Below are positions 8,540-16,590 of a DNA stretch of 64,000 bases, piece by piece; position 1 is the first letter of the stretch, and each line of letters starts with the position of its first letter. Under the pieces are notes generated by a model. It was not told the origin of the DNA. It saw nothing but the letters and a program-made list of their open reading frames with translations, and did not search any database. The stretch covers positions 3,658,001 through 3,722,000 of the forward strand of contig NZ_CP064703.1 of assembly GCF_023101085.1 (NCBI RefSeq), written 5' to 3'. The DNA comes from Bradyrhizobium sp. 170 (lineage in GTDB: Bacteria; Pseudomonadota; Alphaproteobacteria; Rhizobiales; Xanthobacteraceae). Both the position numbers and the translations under genes were made by a program.

Positions 8540-9640
8540 AGGGCGAGATCGCCGACTAACTCGAGAGACCGCTCGCGCAAGACTGACGCGGACTAAGCCC
8601 TTGCGAGTGTCCAAAATGGCGCGCGTTAGTGCACGCGAGGTGCCAAATCAGGGCCGTAGGTGTTGCCGCGATCAATTCCAACGCAGAACATTGTGAAGTG
8701 ACAGAACGCAGGGCGATCCTACCTAAACAATGGCCCTACAGCGTCTTTGTCCTGGTCACCCACCTTTCCCCCGTGCTGGCTCGGCGTGACGTTGTAGCGG
8801 CCCCTAGCGCCGTCCCTGCCCGAACCAAATCAAGCCATCGATCTCATGGATGATCCCCAGGTTCACTATTTGCCGCTGACGCCGGGATTTTTTTCGGTCC
8901 TGGTTTTTTTGGCATTGGCGCTGGTCATCCTGATCCAACTCCGTATCCTTAGATATGCCTATATGCGGCTCGGGGTAGGTCCGGGGGTCGCACTCCTTCT
9001 CCTATTCGGCTCATTGATCGGAAGCTACTTCAATCTTCCGATTGCCGTGCTGCCCGGTCCGCCGGTCAGATCAGGGCAAGTCGTCGACTTCTTCGGTATG
9101 CGCTATGTGGTGCCTTTCGTGGTTTCGCCCAGCACCATTTTGGCTGTGAATGTCGGCGGTGCGGTGATTCCGACATTGATGTCCGCCTATCTCGTGCTTC
9201 GCTACCAGCTCTGGCTCAGGGCAGCGATCGCTGTCGCCGTAATCGCCTTCATTGTTCATTCCACGGCGACGCCAGTGGCTGGTATTGGCATTGCCGTGCC
9301 GGTCTTTGTGCCGGTCGTGGCCATGGCAATCCTTGCCCTCGTCCTTTCCCGCGAATATGCAGCGCCGCTGGCTTATATCGGCGGATCCATGGGAACGCTA
9401 ATCGGCGCCGATATTCTCAATCTGGACAAGATCGGCAGCCTTGGCGCGCCGATCGCTTCCATCGGTGGCGCAGGGACATTTGACGGCATATTCCTGACCG
9501 GCATTTTGGCGGTGCTGCTTGCAGGCCTTGCCTCTCCATCGCGGCCGCGGCCGGCGTCGTAGGCGACCGGGTGCGTGAAAATGGCAGCTCAACGCCGACA
9601 CAGGCGCGCGCCCCAATTTTTTTTGCAGGTCGGGCCAACC
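8540..9640. repeat. Duplicated block Y, copy A
   Basis: Matches 49050-50140 in inverted orientation. It begins with the decayed 3' end of a lost gene (frame ending LAQD before a stop near 8586), covers the whole DUF1614 gene and ends in the sequence around TTTTTTTTGCAGGTCGGGCC near 9640, where the two copies diverge abruptly. Confidence 0.9.
8846..9562 (+). CDS. DUF1614 integral membrane protein, intact copy
   Basis: A 238-residue membrane protein with about seven hydrophobic helices, starting MDDPQVHYLPLTPGFF and containing the conserved FGMRYVVPF, NVGGAVIPT, HSTATPVAGIGI, GGSMGTLIGADILN and SIGGAGTFDGIF motifs of DUF1614. The biochemical role of the family is unknown. The second copy (49128-49850, opposite strand) differs at few residues but carries a one-base deletion near codon 13, so this is the only complete copy here. 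No operon partner lies on the same strand. Confidence 0.88.
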   Translation: MDDPQVHYLPLTPGFFSVLVFLALALVILIQLRILRYAYMRLGVGPGVALLLLFGSLIGSYFNLPIAVLPGPPVRSGQVVDFFGMRYVVPFVVSPSTILAVNVGGAVIPTLMSAYLVLRYQLWLRAAIAVAVIAFIVHSTATPVAGIGIAVPVFVPVVAMAILALVLSREYAAPLAYIGGSMGTLIGADILNLDKIGSLGAPIASIGGAGTFDGIFLTGILAVLLAGLASPSRPRPAS

Positions 9641-9870
9641 GCCGCAGGTGCCGAGGCGCCGGAGTCGTCCGGCGGTGATGGGATCGCGAACCTCGCCGAG
9701 CGGGGAGGTGGTGAACTTCCACCGCGGATCGAGCCGGCGCCGGATCACGTTGACCAGGAATGCCTGCAAGGCGAATTCGGTCGGCGCCGGCGGCGCAATT
9801 CCCCTTTGCCGGCGGCGACTAGAATAGATGCAGCTGCCGCGCCTCGGCCGGCATCCGGGATTTGGCCTTC
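9641..9870 (-). pseudogene. Possible VRR-NUC nuclease fragment
   Basis: On the minus strand, about 45 residues read FALQAFLVNVIRRRLDPRWK, then SPLGEVRDPITAGRLRRLG and GGWPDLQ. The pattern (charged strand, GE-RD, TAGRLRRLG, GWPDL) resembles the start of VRR-NUC nuclease domains carried by phages, which continue to a catalytic E-x-K; that part is missing. There is no start codon context and the frame breaks on both sides, so this is a remnant. Identification is by motif memory only. Confidence 0.35.
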
Positions 9871-10130
9871 ATGGCTACCAAGTCGTGCCGGTCACCACCG
9901 CGACCGCACTGGTCCGGCGCAGCATCCAGTCGCAGTCGATGAGGGTGCGCATGCCGATGCACGCGGTCTGCCACAGCGACTGGGGTCGGCGCGGCGATCA
10001 CCGCCGGCGAACCTGGCGGGCCGATCGCGGCTGGCGTACTGTCCATGTGGGGATGAAAAGCCAACCGATCGCAGGCCCAGAAAAGTGTGTCGTCTCGGTT
10101 CATCGTAGGTGAGCGCGCTTTGCCCGATGC

Positions 10131-10150
10131 CGATCGACGCGCGTCGATCG
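10131..10150. promoter_or_regulatory. Perfect 20-bp palindrome
   Basis: CGATCGACGCGCGTCGATCG is self-complementary over all 20 bases and is followed by a partial repeat (TCGCGCGTC). It lies in copy-A-only sequence about 165 bases upstream of the PRC-barrel-like gene. It could be an operator or a methyltransferase/partition-type site; nothing decides this. Confidence 0.35.
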
Positions 10151-10235
10151 TCGCGCGTCAGCATGAAGCGCGAGCGACATACGATGACCCTCACTGACGC
10201 GATCTGCGTCGGTGCCGTTGTTAGTGCGGTTCCAT

Positions 10236-10260
10236 TGACCCGTTTGCCGCACACGGGTCA
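10236..10260. promoter_or_regulatory. Inverted repeat TGACCCGT-N9-ACGGGTCA
   Basis: Eight-base perfect arms with a nine-base spacer, ending 53 bases before the start codon at 10314. A further half-site, CGGGTCAC, lies at about 10304-10311. The placement suits a repressor operator for the downstream small gene. Confidence 0.4.
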
Positions 10261-10313
10261 CGACTTGCGCAATGCAAACACCGTCCCCTCTCAAACTCTG
10301 ATCCGGGTCACCT

Positions 10314-10526
10314 ATGCCAACTGTGAAACTCCGTGCGTCCATTATCTCTCGGCGAGTACGGCAAGCCCAGACAGACCTTGTCGGCAAGGCCGTGATCCTA
10401 TCCGACGGAAAGGCCGGGACGGTCGAGAGCGTTTGGCTAGACGAAATGCACGGACTGCGAATTTTTATCAGAGGCCACGATGTGAAGTGGCCTACCTGCA
10501 CCATCAAATTCATGCAGCCGGACTGA
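10314..10526 (+). CDS. Small PRC-barrel-like protein
   Basis: A 70-residue protein with the segment LVGKAVILSDGKAGTVESVW followed by LDEMHGLRIFIRGHDVKWP. The V-x-L-SDGK-GTV pattern resembles PRC-barrel or related small beta-barrel proteins; the fit is suggestive, not certain. The start is the ATG at 10314 after a weak ribosome site. In copy B only its last four codons survive, at the edge of a deletion of about 870 bases, so this is the sole copy. It converges on the minus-strand 66-aa gene. Confidence 0.5.
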   Translation: MPTVKLRASIISRRVRQAQTDLVGKAVILSDGKAGTVESVWLDEMHGLRIFIRGHDVKWPTCTIKFMQPD

Positions 10527-10554
10527 AATCGGATTTTGGGCTGCGGCAAGCGGC

Positions 10555-10755
10555 TTAGGTACGACCGAGACGATCCAGCGCGTCGGTCCCACCGCCGCTC
10601 ACGTGGCTAGCCGGACTAGCGCCGACAACATCCTTTGCATCGCAAATCGCTTCTGGGACCTCATGCCTCTCAGGCGAGATCAGAAGTTGTTTGCGCATTT
10701 CGGCGAGGCGGGCACGGCAGTATTCGCGGTAGAGGAGGTCGAATATGGCGGGCAT
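10555..10755 (-). CDS. 66-residue conserved hypothetical protein, copy A
   Basis: A 66-residue protein starting MPAIFDLLYREYCRARLAEM, with an amphipathic N-terminal helix rich in Arg and Tyr and a Gly/Ser-rich C-terminus ending DALDRLGRT. It differs from copy B (48793-48993) at only four residues, while intergenic bases differ more, so it appears to be under protein-level selection. It lies downstream of the 108-aa gene on the same strand, with the CRP-type box 71 bases before its start. Function unknown. Confidence 0.65.
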   Translation of the reverse strand: MPAIFDLLYREYCRARLAEMRKQLLISPERHEVPEAICDAKDVVGASPASHVSGGGTDALDRLGRT

Positions 10756-10825
10756 GATCCAACCTCGTTGTTTGAGTTGATCTGCACCATCAGCTCTAAG
10801 CTATCATTTACCTTGGGGTCCAAGA

Positions 10826-10841
10826 TGTGAACTAGATCACA
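10826..10841. promoter_or_regulatory. CRP/FNR-type box TGTGA-N6-TCACA
   Basis: TGTGAACTAGATCACA is a perfect match to the classic CRP-family consensus and overlaps the stop codon of the 108-aa gene, 71 bases upstream of the 66-aa gene start. Copy B keeps the identical box at 48707-48722. A CRP-family regulator (cAMP-type rather than FixK-type TTGAT-N4-ATCAA) is inferred. Confidence 0.55.
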
Positions 10842-11158
10842 GTCTGTCCCTCTTGAGTTTCCTCCGCCCCAATGCCTTCCTTTCGCGCCGGATTGAACTC
10901 CCGAACATGGTGACGGTTCAACGCCCACACGACGCCAAGCCGGGCGAACATCGTGGGGCCGCCGAGATCGGCGACCAGCATCAGCGGCCGGATCGCGGCC
11001 TGCCATTCGACCAGATCGGACTCGGCCTTCGGCAGCTCGGTGATGTAGGTCGCGGCGTCGCGCAGGGTGACGAGCTTGCGCCCGTTCGGCAACGCGATCG
11101 GCTCGTCAAACTCACGGCTCCAGGCTGAACTACGCCAGGCTGAACTACGCTCTGACAT
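10832..11158 (-). CDS. 108-residue conserved hypothetical protein
   Basis: A protein of 108 residues if translated from the ATG at 11156-11158 (preceded by GGGCGAGAG); an upstream in-frame start would add 14. The N-terminus carries a 15-bp tandem duplication giving AWRSSAWS. The core reads EPIALPNGRKLVTLRDAATY then ITELPKAE and LMLVADLGGPTMFARLGV, with alternating helix and strand character. Copy B of this gene (48484-48717) is broken by frameshifts. Family and function are unknown to me; the ALPNGRKLVTLRDAATYI pattern recurs as a common rhizobial hypothetical. Confidence 0.65.
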   Translation of the reverse strand: MSERSSAWRSSAWSREFDEPIALPNGRKLVTLRDAATYITELPKAESDLVEWQAAIRPLMLVADLGGPTMFARLGVVWALNRHHVREFNPARKEGIGAEETQEGQTVI

Positions 11159-11497
11159 CTCTCGCCCGGAATATACAACCCGAAGCGGCTGGGTGGGCAA
11201 GGGGGTACGCGAAAGCCGAAGCTATCTGATCAGGTGCTCCAGCATGGCCTCACAGGCCTTCTTCGGTAAACGTCTTGAAGGGTGATCCGCGCACCCTGAT
11301 GGCAGGCTTGTTGATATCGATGGGGCGCCAAGAAGCTACAAACCCAGGCTTCCCATGAAGTCGAGGACCACTGCTACTACGTTACTGATCACGAACGAGA
11401 AGGCGCGCTCGCTCGCGCTCCATATCTCTAACTCCTCTGTAGGAGGACCAAGGCGGCTAAAGTGCAGGCCCATTCATCCCTCTTGTTGCCCGCCGCT
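11159..11497. other. Intergenic, nothing recognised
   Basis: About 340 bases between the 108-aa gene and the minus-strand secreted protein. Open frames here are short and show no ribosome site or family match. Confidence 0.4.
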
Positions 11498-11794
11498 TTA
11501 GTCGCAGACGCGCTCCCTGCGCGTGATCCTGCGGCGGTCGTCCCGTTCTATCGTGGTAGTCTCCATGCGGCAGCGCTGTCGCGGGCCGATGGTGACACCG
11601 CCTGGACCGACACCAACAGTGGCGTTGGAGTAGTAGCCGCGACGTTCCCTATAGTAGCCGGGGTCGCGGTCCTCGAAGTGCCGCCCGGTTTGCATATCGA
11701 CTTGGGCAATCTTGACGCCTTGGGCGTTGACCGGAGTGACGAGCGGGGCAGTCGTCAGCACCGCTGCCGCCACGACAAAAGCGATTTTGATCAT
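11498..11794 (-). CDS. Small secreted arginine-rich protein
   Basis: A protein of about 98 residues. The ATG at 11792-11794 follows AAGGAGG at an eight-base spacing and opens a signal peptide (KIAFVVAAAVLTTAPLVTPVNAQ). The mature part contains DPGYYRERRGYY, a glycine turn region and a basic C-terminus with two cysteines (RQRCRMETTT and RERVCD). Tyr/Arg-rich exported proteins of this kind are frequent in Bradyrhizobium, with no known role. Two further tiny membrane proteins lie upstream on the same strand. Confidence 0.65.
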   Translation of the reverse strand: MIKIAFVVAAAVLTTAPLVTPVNAQGVKIAQVDMQTGRHFEDRDPGYYRERRGYYSNATVGVGPGGVTIGPRQRCRMETTTIERDDRRRITRRERVCD

Positions 11795-11975
11795 GGGGAG
11801 TCCTCCTTGGACTTGAAGAGGTGTAACGGGCACGAACACTCAGGGGTTCCACTGGGCATTGCGGGAAGGGGGGCCGGCGCGCCCCCTCTGCCGGGAGAAT
11901 GTGCACGCCGAGCCCCCGCAGAACTTGGACCGGATTCGCGCATTCCCGATAGAGTGATTTTCTTACACCGCGTTG

Positions 11976-12161
11976 TCAGCGTTCTGTCCGCATGTATTCG
12001 CTGCGCTCAGAGATTAACCGCAAGTCAGGATCGGCACTCAATGAAAGGGACGTTTCCATAGTCCGGACCGAGCTTCTTTGAGGGCGCTCCGCTGCGAGGA
12101 CCCAGGCAATCATGCCAAGCGCGAACACGGCCGCCGCTAAAGTCCAAGGATTCCGCACCAC
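11976..12161 (-). CDS. Small single-pass membrane protein
   Basis: About 61 residues with one hydrophobic helix (WTLAAAVFALGMIAWVLAA) near the N-terminus and a polar tail. The start is one of two tandem GTG codons (12161 or 12158) preceded by AAAAGGAGG, an unusually strong ribosome site that is the main reason to believe the gene. Function unknown. Confidence 0.5.
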   Translation of the reverse strand: MVRNPWTLAAAVFALGMIAWVLAAERPQRSSVRTMETSLSLSADPDLRLISERSEYMRTER

Positions 12162-12264
12162 GGCATCCTCCTTTTGGCGATTGAACGGCCTAGACCGCCA
12201 TTAAAAATGCGCCCAGACCGCCGGCGCGGAATTTAAACGCGATCGTTTGGCTTGCAGTTCCAAT

Positions 12265-12351
12265 TTAACCGAGGATCGCGAACAGGGCAGCTCCGACCAG
12301 GGTTGCCAGCCACACAAGCGACACCACTATGAAAAACCTATCGCGTGCCAT
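12265..12351 (-). CDS. 28-residue membrane miniprotein
   Basis: ATG at 12349-12351 to TAA at 12265-12267 gives MARDRFFIVVSLVWLATLVG and eight more residues, a single transmembrane helix with a charged N-terminus. The ribosome site is weak. It shares strand and character with the small membrane gene at 11976-12161, so the two may form a short transcript. Very short length keeps confidence low. Confidence 0.35.
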   Translation of the reverse strand: MARDRFFIVVSLVWLATLVGAALFAILG

Positions 12352-12754
12352 GGAGCCGAATGAGATCCGGCCAGCTATTGATATAGATCATGCTTACGTT
12401 GAAGCCGTGAACCCGGCCGTTAGTCGTGAAGCTGCGTCGATCTCTTCGGATGCGATCGAGCGCTCGTCACGACGGCGCTGGCGGAAGCCGATCGCATCGA
12501 TCCGGTATGCGGGGATTCTGACGAGCGGGCCAATTTTTTATAGCGATATCAAATGCTTATATGGATAGAAGGCGGAAGGGGCGTCCGCTAGGTTGTTTCT
12601 GTCCAGCCCGATAGGGTAGCGCCGTTTAGCGTCACCCAATGCGTCCGCAAGCAAAATGCCTGTGGTAACTTGATGATGATCATCGGGCATTCGCAGGCTG
12701 GAAAATGGCGATAGCCCACTGTCTGCCAGTTCGCTCCAACTGGAGTGACGAAAC
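12352..12754. other. Intergenic before rocD
   Basis: About 400 bases. One short plus-strand frame (12329-12568) lacks a ribosome site and any family feature, so I do not call it. The promoter of rocD probably lies here, but no clear -35/-10 pair stands out. Confidence 0.35.
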
Positions 12755-13969
12755 ATGGATCCATCGGTCACTGATTTCATCGCGAGGGAAGCGCGCTTTG
12801 GCGCCCAGAACTACGAACCGCTCGGCGTCGTTCTGTCGCGGGGCGAGGGCGTCTTTGTTTGGGATACGCAGGGCCATCGCTACCTCGATTGCCTCTCCGC
12901 CTATTCCGCGGTGAATCAGGGCCACTGCCATCCGAAGATCTTGGCCGCGATGGTGGAGCAGGCGGGCCGGCTGACGCTGACGTCGCGCGCCTTTCACAAC
13001 GACCAGCTGGCCCTCTTTTACGAAGAGATCGCGGCGCTGACCGGCTCCCACAAGGTGCTGCCGATGAACAGCGGCGCCGAAGCGGTGGAGAGTGCGATCA
13101 AGTCGGTGCGCAAATGGGGCTATGAGGTGAAGGGAGTGCCGGACGGGCAGGCCGAAATCATCGTCTGCGCCGATAATTTTCACGGCCGCACCCTTGGCAT
13201 CATCGGCTTCAGCACCGACCCGGCGGCACGTGACCATTTCGGACCGTTCGCGGCGGGCTTCAAGATCATCGCCTTCGGCGATGCCACGGCGCTGAAAAAG
13301 GCAATCACGCCCAACACGGTCGCCTTTTTGGTCGAACCGATCCAGGGAGAAGCTGGCGTCGTCATCCCGCCGTCAGGTTACTTTACAGAAGTGCGCGAAC
13401 TCTGCGCCGCGCACGACGTGATGCTGATTCTGGATGAGATCCAGACCGGGCTCGGCCGCACCGGCAAGCTGCTCGCGGAACAGCACGAGGGCATCGAGGC
13501 GGATGTCACGCTGCTCGGCAAGGCGTTGTCCGGCGGCTTTTACCCAGTGTCGGCCGTGCTTTCGAACAACGCGGTGCTCGGCACCCTGAAACCTGGTCAG
13601 CACGGTTCGACCTTCGGCGGCAATCCGCTCGCCTGTGCGGTGGCTCGGGCCGCGCTGCGCGTGCTGGTCGAGGAAGGGATGATCGAGAACGCAGCCGCCC
13701 AGGGCACCCGCTTTCTCGATGGCCTGAGCAGCATCCGCAGCAACACGATCCGGGAAGTGCGCGGACGCGGGCTGATGCTGGCCGTCGAGCTTCACCCGGA
13801 AGCAGGCGGTGCACGTCGCTACTGTCAGGCCCTGCAGGCCCGAGGCATCCTCGCCAAGGACACACATGGGCACACGATTCGCATCGCCCCGCCGCTAGTT
13901 ATCTCCAGCGATCAGGTCGACTGGGCGCTGGAACAGATCGCCGCCACTTTGAGGCAGGATTTCTCGTGA
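12755..13969 (+). CDS. rocD: Ornithine aminotransferase
   Basis: A 404-residue class-III PLP-dependent aminotransferase with the length and motifs of ornithine-oxo-acid transaminase, which converts ornithine to glutamate semialdehyde in arginine catabolism. Visible are [13 protein letters not shown] near residue 50, [12 protein letters not shown] for phosphate binding, the cofactor Asp227 in LILDEIQTG and the Schiff-base lysine at about 256 in [16 protein letters not shown], then [17 protein letters not shown] precedes the ATG at eight bases. No arginase or other arginine genes are adjacent, so it is a lone cargo-type gene. Confidence 0.93.
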   Translation: MDPSVTDFIAREARFGAQNYEPLGVVLSRGEGVFVWDTQGHRYLDCLSAYSAVNQGHCHPKILAAMVEQAGRLTLTSRAFHNDQLALFYEEIAALTGSHKVLPMNSGAEAVESAIKSVRKWGYEVKGVPDGQAEIIVCADNFHGRTLGIIGFSTDPAARDHFGPFAAGFKIIAFGDATALKKAITPNTVAFLVEPIQGEAGVVIPPSGYFTEVRELCAAHDVMLILDEIQTGLGRTGKLLAEQHEGIEADVTLLGKALSGGFYPVSAVLSNNAVLGTLKPGQHGSTFGGNPLACAVARAALRVLVEEGMIENAAAQGTRFLDGLSSIRSNTIREVRGRGLMLAVELHPEAGGARRYCQALQARGILAKDTHGHTIRIAPPLVISSDQVDWALEQIAATLRQDFS

Positions 13970-14154
13970 CCACTGGCCAGCGCCGCCGACTGCCGTCGTT
14001 CTGTTAGTCCCGATACACACCCGCATGCCTCATCTTCCGGGTATACCGAAAAACCCATTTTAAAACTCGCGTGCGGATGCACGCGCTCGCTGAGCTATTT
14101 CCCTTCGCTGAGCTAAATGGAAGGAGCATGCTGACTCCGGCAAAGAAGAACTCA
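13970..14154. other. Spacer before recombinase remnant
   Basis: Short non-coding stretch containing CGGGTATACCGAAAAACCC and an AT-rich run; it could include the edge or crossover site of the element that carried the recombinase, but no matching terminal repeat was found. Confidence 0.25.
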
Positions 14155-14647
14155 ATGAAAAAGCGCGTCGCCATCTGTCTACGGGTCAGCACATCCAAGG
14201 ACACCGAAAGTCAACTGCGCGAGTTGAGCGCTGTGGCCGGTAGGTCGGGATGGGAGATTTGGAAAGTCTACGAAGACGCCGGCATCAGCGGCGCCAAGGG
14301 CAGGCATCAACGTCCTGGGCTTGACGCCATGATGAGAGCGATGAAATGCGAAAGAGCTCGACATGGTTGCGACATGGTCAGTGGATCGGCTCGGTCGATC
14401 GCTCACCGACCTGCTCGACATTCTCCAAAGCCTTCGTGAAAAGGGAGTCGGCCTGTTCCTTCACCAGCAAGGACTCGATACTTCGACCACCGCCGGCAAG
14501 GCGTTGTTTTAGATGCTGAGCGTATTTGCGGAATTTGAGCGGAGGATCATTCGAGAGCGAGTCCACGCCTTTCTCGCTCGTGCCAGGGCGAAAGGAACGA
14601 AACTAGGGCGGCGTCGTGTCGAGCCTGCTATTGAAGCGCGAATATGA
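14155..14647 (+). pseudogene. Serine recombinase (resolvase/invertase), inactivated
   Basis: The N-terminal half reads KKRVAICLRVSTSKDTESQL with the catalytic serine in RVSTSKD, then YEDAGISGAKGRHQRPGLDA. Near 14345 the frame shifts; the continuation reads WSVDRLGRSLTDLLDILQSL and GVGLFLHQQGLDTSTTAGKA. An in-frame TAG (14510-14512, where the family has Gln) interrupts it before MLSVFAEFERRIIRERV. The C-terminal helix-turn-helix is not intact. One frameshift plus one nonsense codon show that it is dead. It marks a former mobile element insertion beside rocD. Confidence 0.85.
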
Positions 14648-14887
14648 GCCACGGCGGAACGACGCTATTCCGATATCGAGTGACCGCTTCTGGCGGATAC
14701 TGTTGAAAAAGTCGAAATTTGAGAGGCTGCCAAAATCTTGGGAAAGCCGATGTTTGGACGTTTCTACCGCTGCATGCTCGCTAGGGGCGATGCGAAGGTC
14801 CGTGGTCGTTTTTGTGAAGGTAGAAAAGACGTTTTCAACACAATCTGCCAACAGGCGACACTCCACCCGGGTGGGGTTGTGCTCTGT

Positions 14888-15640
14888 TCAGGGCGCGCGT
14901 GCCGTCCAGCGCTCCTTTTTACCTTTCATGCCGACCGGCAAAGCCAAACCCACGCGATGGCGTGACATCGCATTCCCGGGTTCAAGGTTGTTCAGCATCA
15001 GCGCCGCCGCGTCAGCGTAGGGGATGATCATTTCTGGCACACGAGAGGCAAAGATCGGCACGAGCAGCCAATCGGGCAACCACTTGACTGCAGCGGGTGT
15101 TTGAACAGGCAATCGGTCTATGGCGACGCGCAACCTTTCCAGGCCGACAGCAGCGTCCTCCACCATCGGGCCAGGGCAGAGCAGGCGAAAGTCCAGTGTG
15201 GATGCCTCGAGCCGCTTGAAGTTCTCGCCGTGCGGCCAGTAGGTCTTCTTGATCAACGGCAGCTCCAATCCGCGACGCCGCGTGTCGCCAATGTCCAGCA
15301 GACCTGCTCCCGCCATGAACCACGCCACCGGGCGATTTGCCGGCTCAATGGTCTCAAGGCCACTGACAATATGTGCTACCAGAGTGACGAATCTGTCGCC
15401 GTCGCTAACCAGACCCGCGGTGTTGATGACAACATCGTCACCGCCCAGAAGCGCTCCGAGCTGATTTGCAGACAGGGTGGTAATATCGGCTTTGTGCACT
15501 TTGACCTTGTCCCGCCATGATGCGGGCAGTTTGGAAGGTGTGCGCACCATCACCGAAACCTCGTGTCCGGCATCAACGGCTTGCTGAGCAACGTGCTTAC
15601 CCATCGCGCCCGAGGCGCCGAGCACTATGATCCTGGTCAT
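14888..15640 (-). CDS. NAD(P)-binding atypical SDR / NmrA-like oxidoreductase
   Basis: A 250-residue Rossmann-fold protein. The dinucleotide motif GASGAMG sits at residues 8-14 after MTRIIVL, followed by VMVRTPSKL (NADP-type Arg) and an NTAG-like VVINTAGL near residue 90. The remainder resembles atypical short-chain dehydrogenases that act on flavin or small aldehyde substrates, or act as redox-sensing NmrA-like proteins. The catalytic Tyr-x-x-x-Lys is not obvious. No operon partner lies nearby; the upstream remnant of an alpha/beta hydrolase is on the same strand. Substrate unknown. Confidence 0.7.
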   Translation of the reverse strand: MTRIIVLGASGAMGKHVAQQAVDAGHEVSVMVRTPSKLPASWRDKVKVHKADITTLSANQLGALLGGDDVVINTAGLVSDGDRFVTLVAHIVSGLETIEPANRPVAWFMAGAGLLDIGDTRRRGLELPLIKKTYWPHGENFKRLEASTLDFRLLCPGPMVEDAAVGLERLRVAIDRLPVQTPAAVKWLPDWLLVPIFASRVPEMIIPYADAAALMLNNLEPGNAMSRHRVGLALPVGMKGKKERWTARAP

Positions 15641-15680
15641 CGCAATGTGCCTTTCAGTTTGAAATAATCAATCGTTCATT

Positions 15681-16064
15681 TTATGCTGGTCCATTGTTGT
15701 CCGGCGATGCCGGCCTTTGCCTTTTCATGACCGTCGTGGGTCATTTGCCACCGAATTGGGCTGCGGAAGTCCATGCAGGCCATCCGGACCTGTTGGCCCT
15801 CCATGGTCAGCGGCAGGAATTGGAGGGGGCCAGGATACGGCCAGCCTTCCAGGCTCGTGCCAAGCGGCTCAGTATATGTGTTGGGCGGTTGTGTGGCGGC
15901 AGTAGCGGGGGTGGGACTAAAGTGGTCGCCGTGGCGAATGGAGCCAAAGACGCCGCTGCGAGAAAGGGCAATCCCAGCAGAGTGCGGCGGCTAGCGTCTT
16001 GCTCACCGTCTGCGGTTTTGCGAACTCGTGAGAGTGGACGCGCAAGTTGTGTTTCTTCGGTCAT
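15681..16064 (-). pseudogene. Exported alpha/beta hydrolase, truncated and frameshifted
   Basis: The start at 16064 (GAGGG at six bases) leads into a twin-arginine-like signal, SRRTLLGLPFLAAASLAPFA. Near 15900 the frame changes; the second frame reads EGWPYPGPLQFLPLTMEGQQ then VRMACMDFRSP. This matches the start of mature alpha/beta hydrolases that begin YPYP-FLPL-EGQ-LRMAYMD. The frame ends at 15681 without the nucleophile or the rest of the fold. Only the first third of the gene remains. Confidence 0.5.
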
Positions 16065-16590
16065 GGAAACCCTCTTTCGCGCAGTCAGATGCAAACCGCT
16101 CAAACATAGACAGGCCGCCAAAAGGCGGTAGCCCCGACGGAAAGCCGCCCAAAGTCGATCTTTCGAGGTCAAAATAACGAACACCGTCAAGTGCGCCCAA
16201 GGTCAGTCATCTCATCTTTCGCAGAGGGCTAGTTCGAATATGCCGCCCGCTCTCACGCCGAGTTGAAGCACGTCCCTCACGATTGTTTGAAGCCCACGTG
16301 CTCGCCCGCCACGTCGGACGCCGCTGGGGGAAGATTGCCGGGAGACCAAGGCGTGATCCCGAAGTTAGCGCAAGCTCGCCCCAGTCGCAGCAAGAAGGGC
16401 AAAGTCATTTTCCGGCACGCTGATATGTTCGAGCCAATCCGGTTGGCGTCGGCTTGGGGCAAAATCCCAAGATCCGCCCGTACATCGGGGATTCGTTGAG
16501 TCCCTCAGCGGGCACTGATGGCGTCCTGCCGCCCGCAGAAACTCGGCACATCGAAATGAATCTCAGAGCGAAACTTAGAGGAGATTGCAG
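16065..16590. other. Intergenic before fdhA
   Basis: About 525 bases with no supported gene. It should contain the fdhA promoter; no palindromic operator is evident. Confidence 0.35.

Larger units (their letters stand above)
10510..11130. repeat. Duplicated block Z, copy A
   Basis: Matches 48484-49037 in inverted orientation, from the last codons of the PRC-barrel-like gene through the 66-aa gene, the CRP-type box and most of the 108-aa gene. In copy B block Z directly abuts block Y; here they are separated by about 870 bases. Confidence 0.88.

Noticed and set aside
12189..12206. CCATTAAAAATGCGCCCAG as another palindrome site
   Set aside because: Only the left arm fits; the right half does not match TTTA, so it was not counted among the ten.
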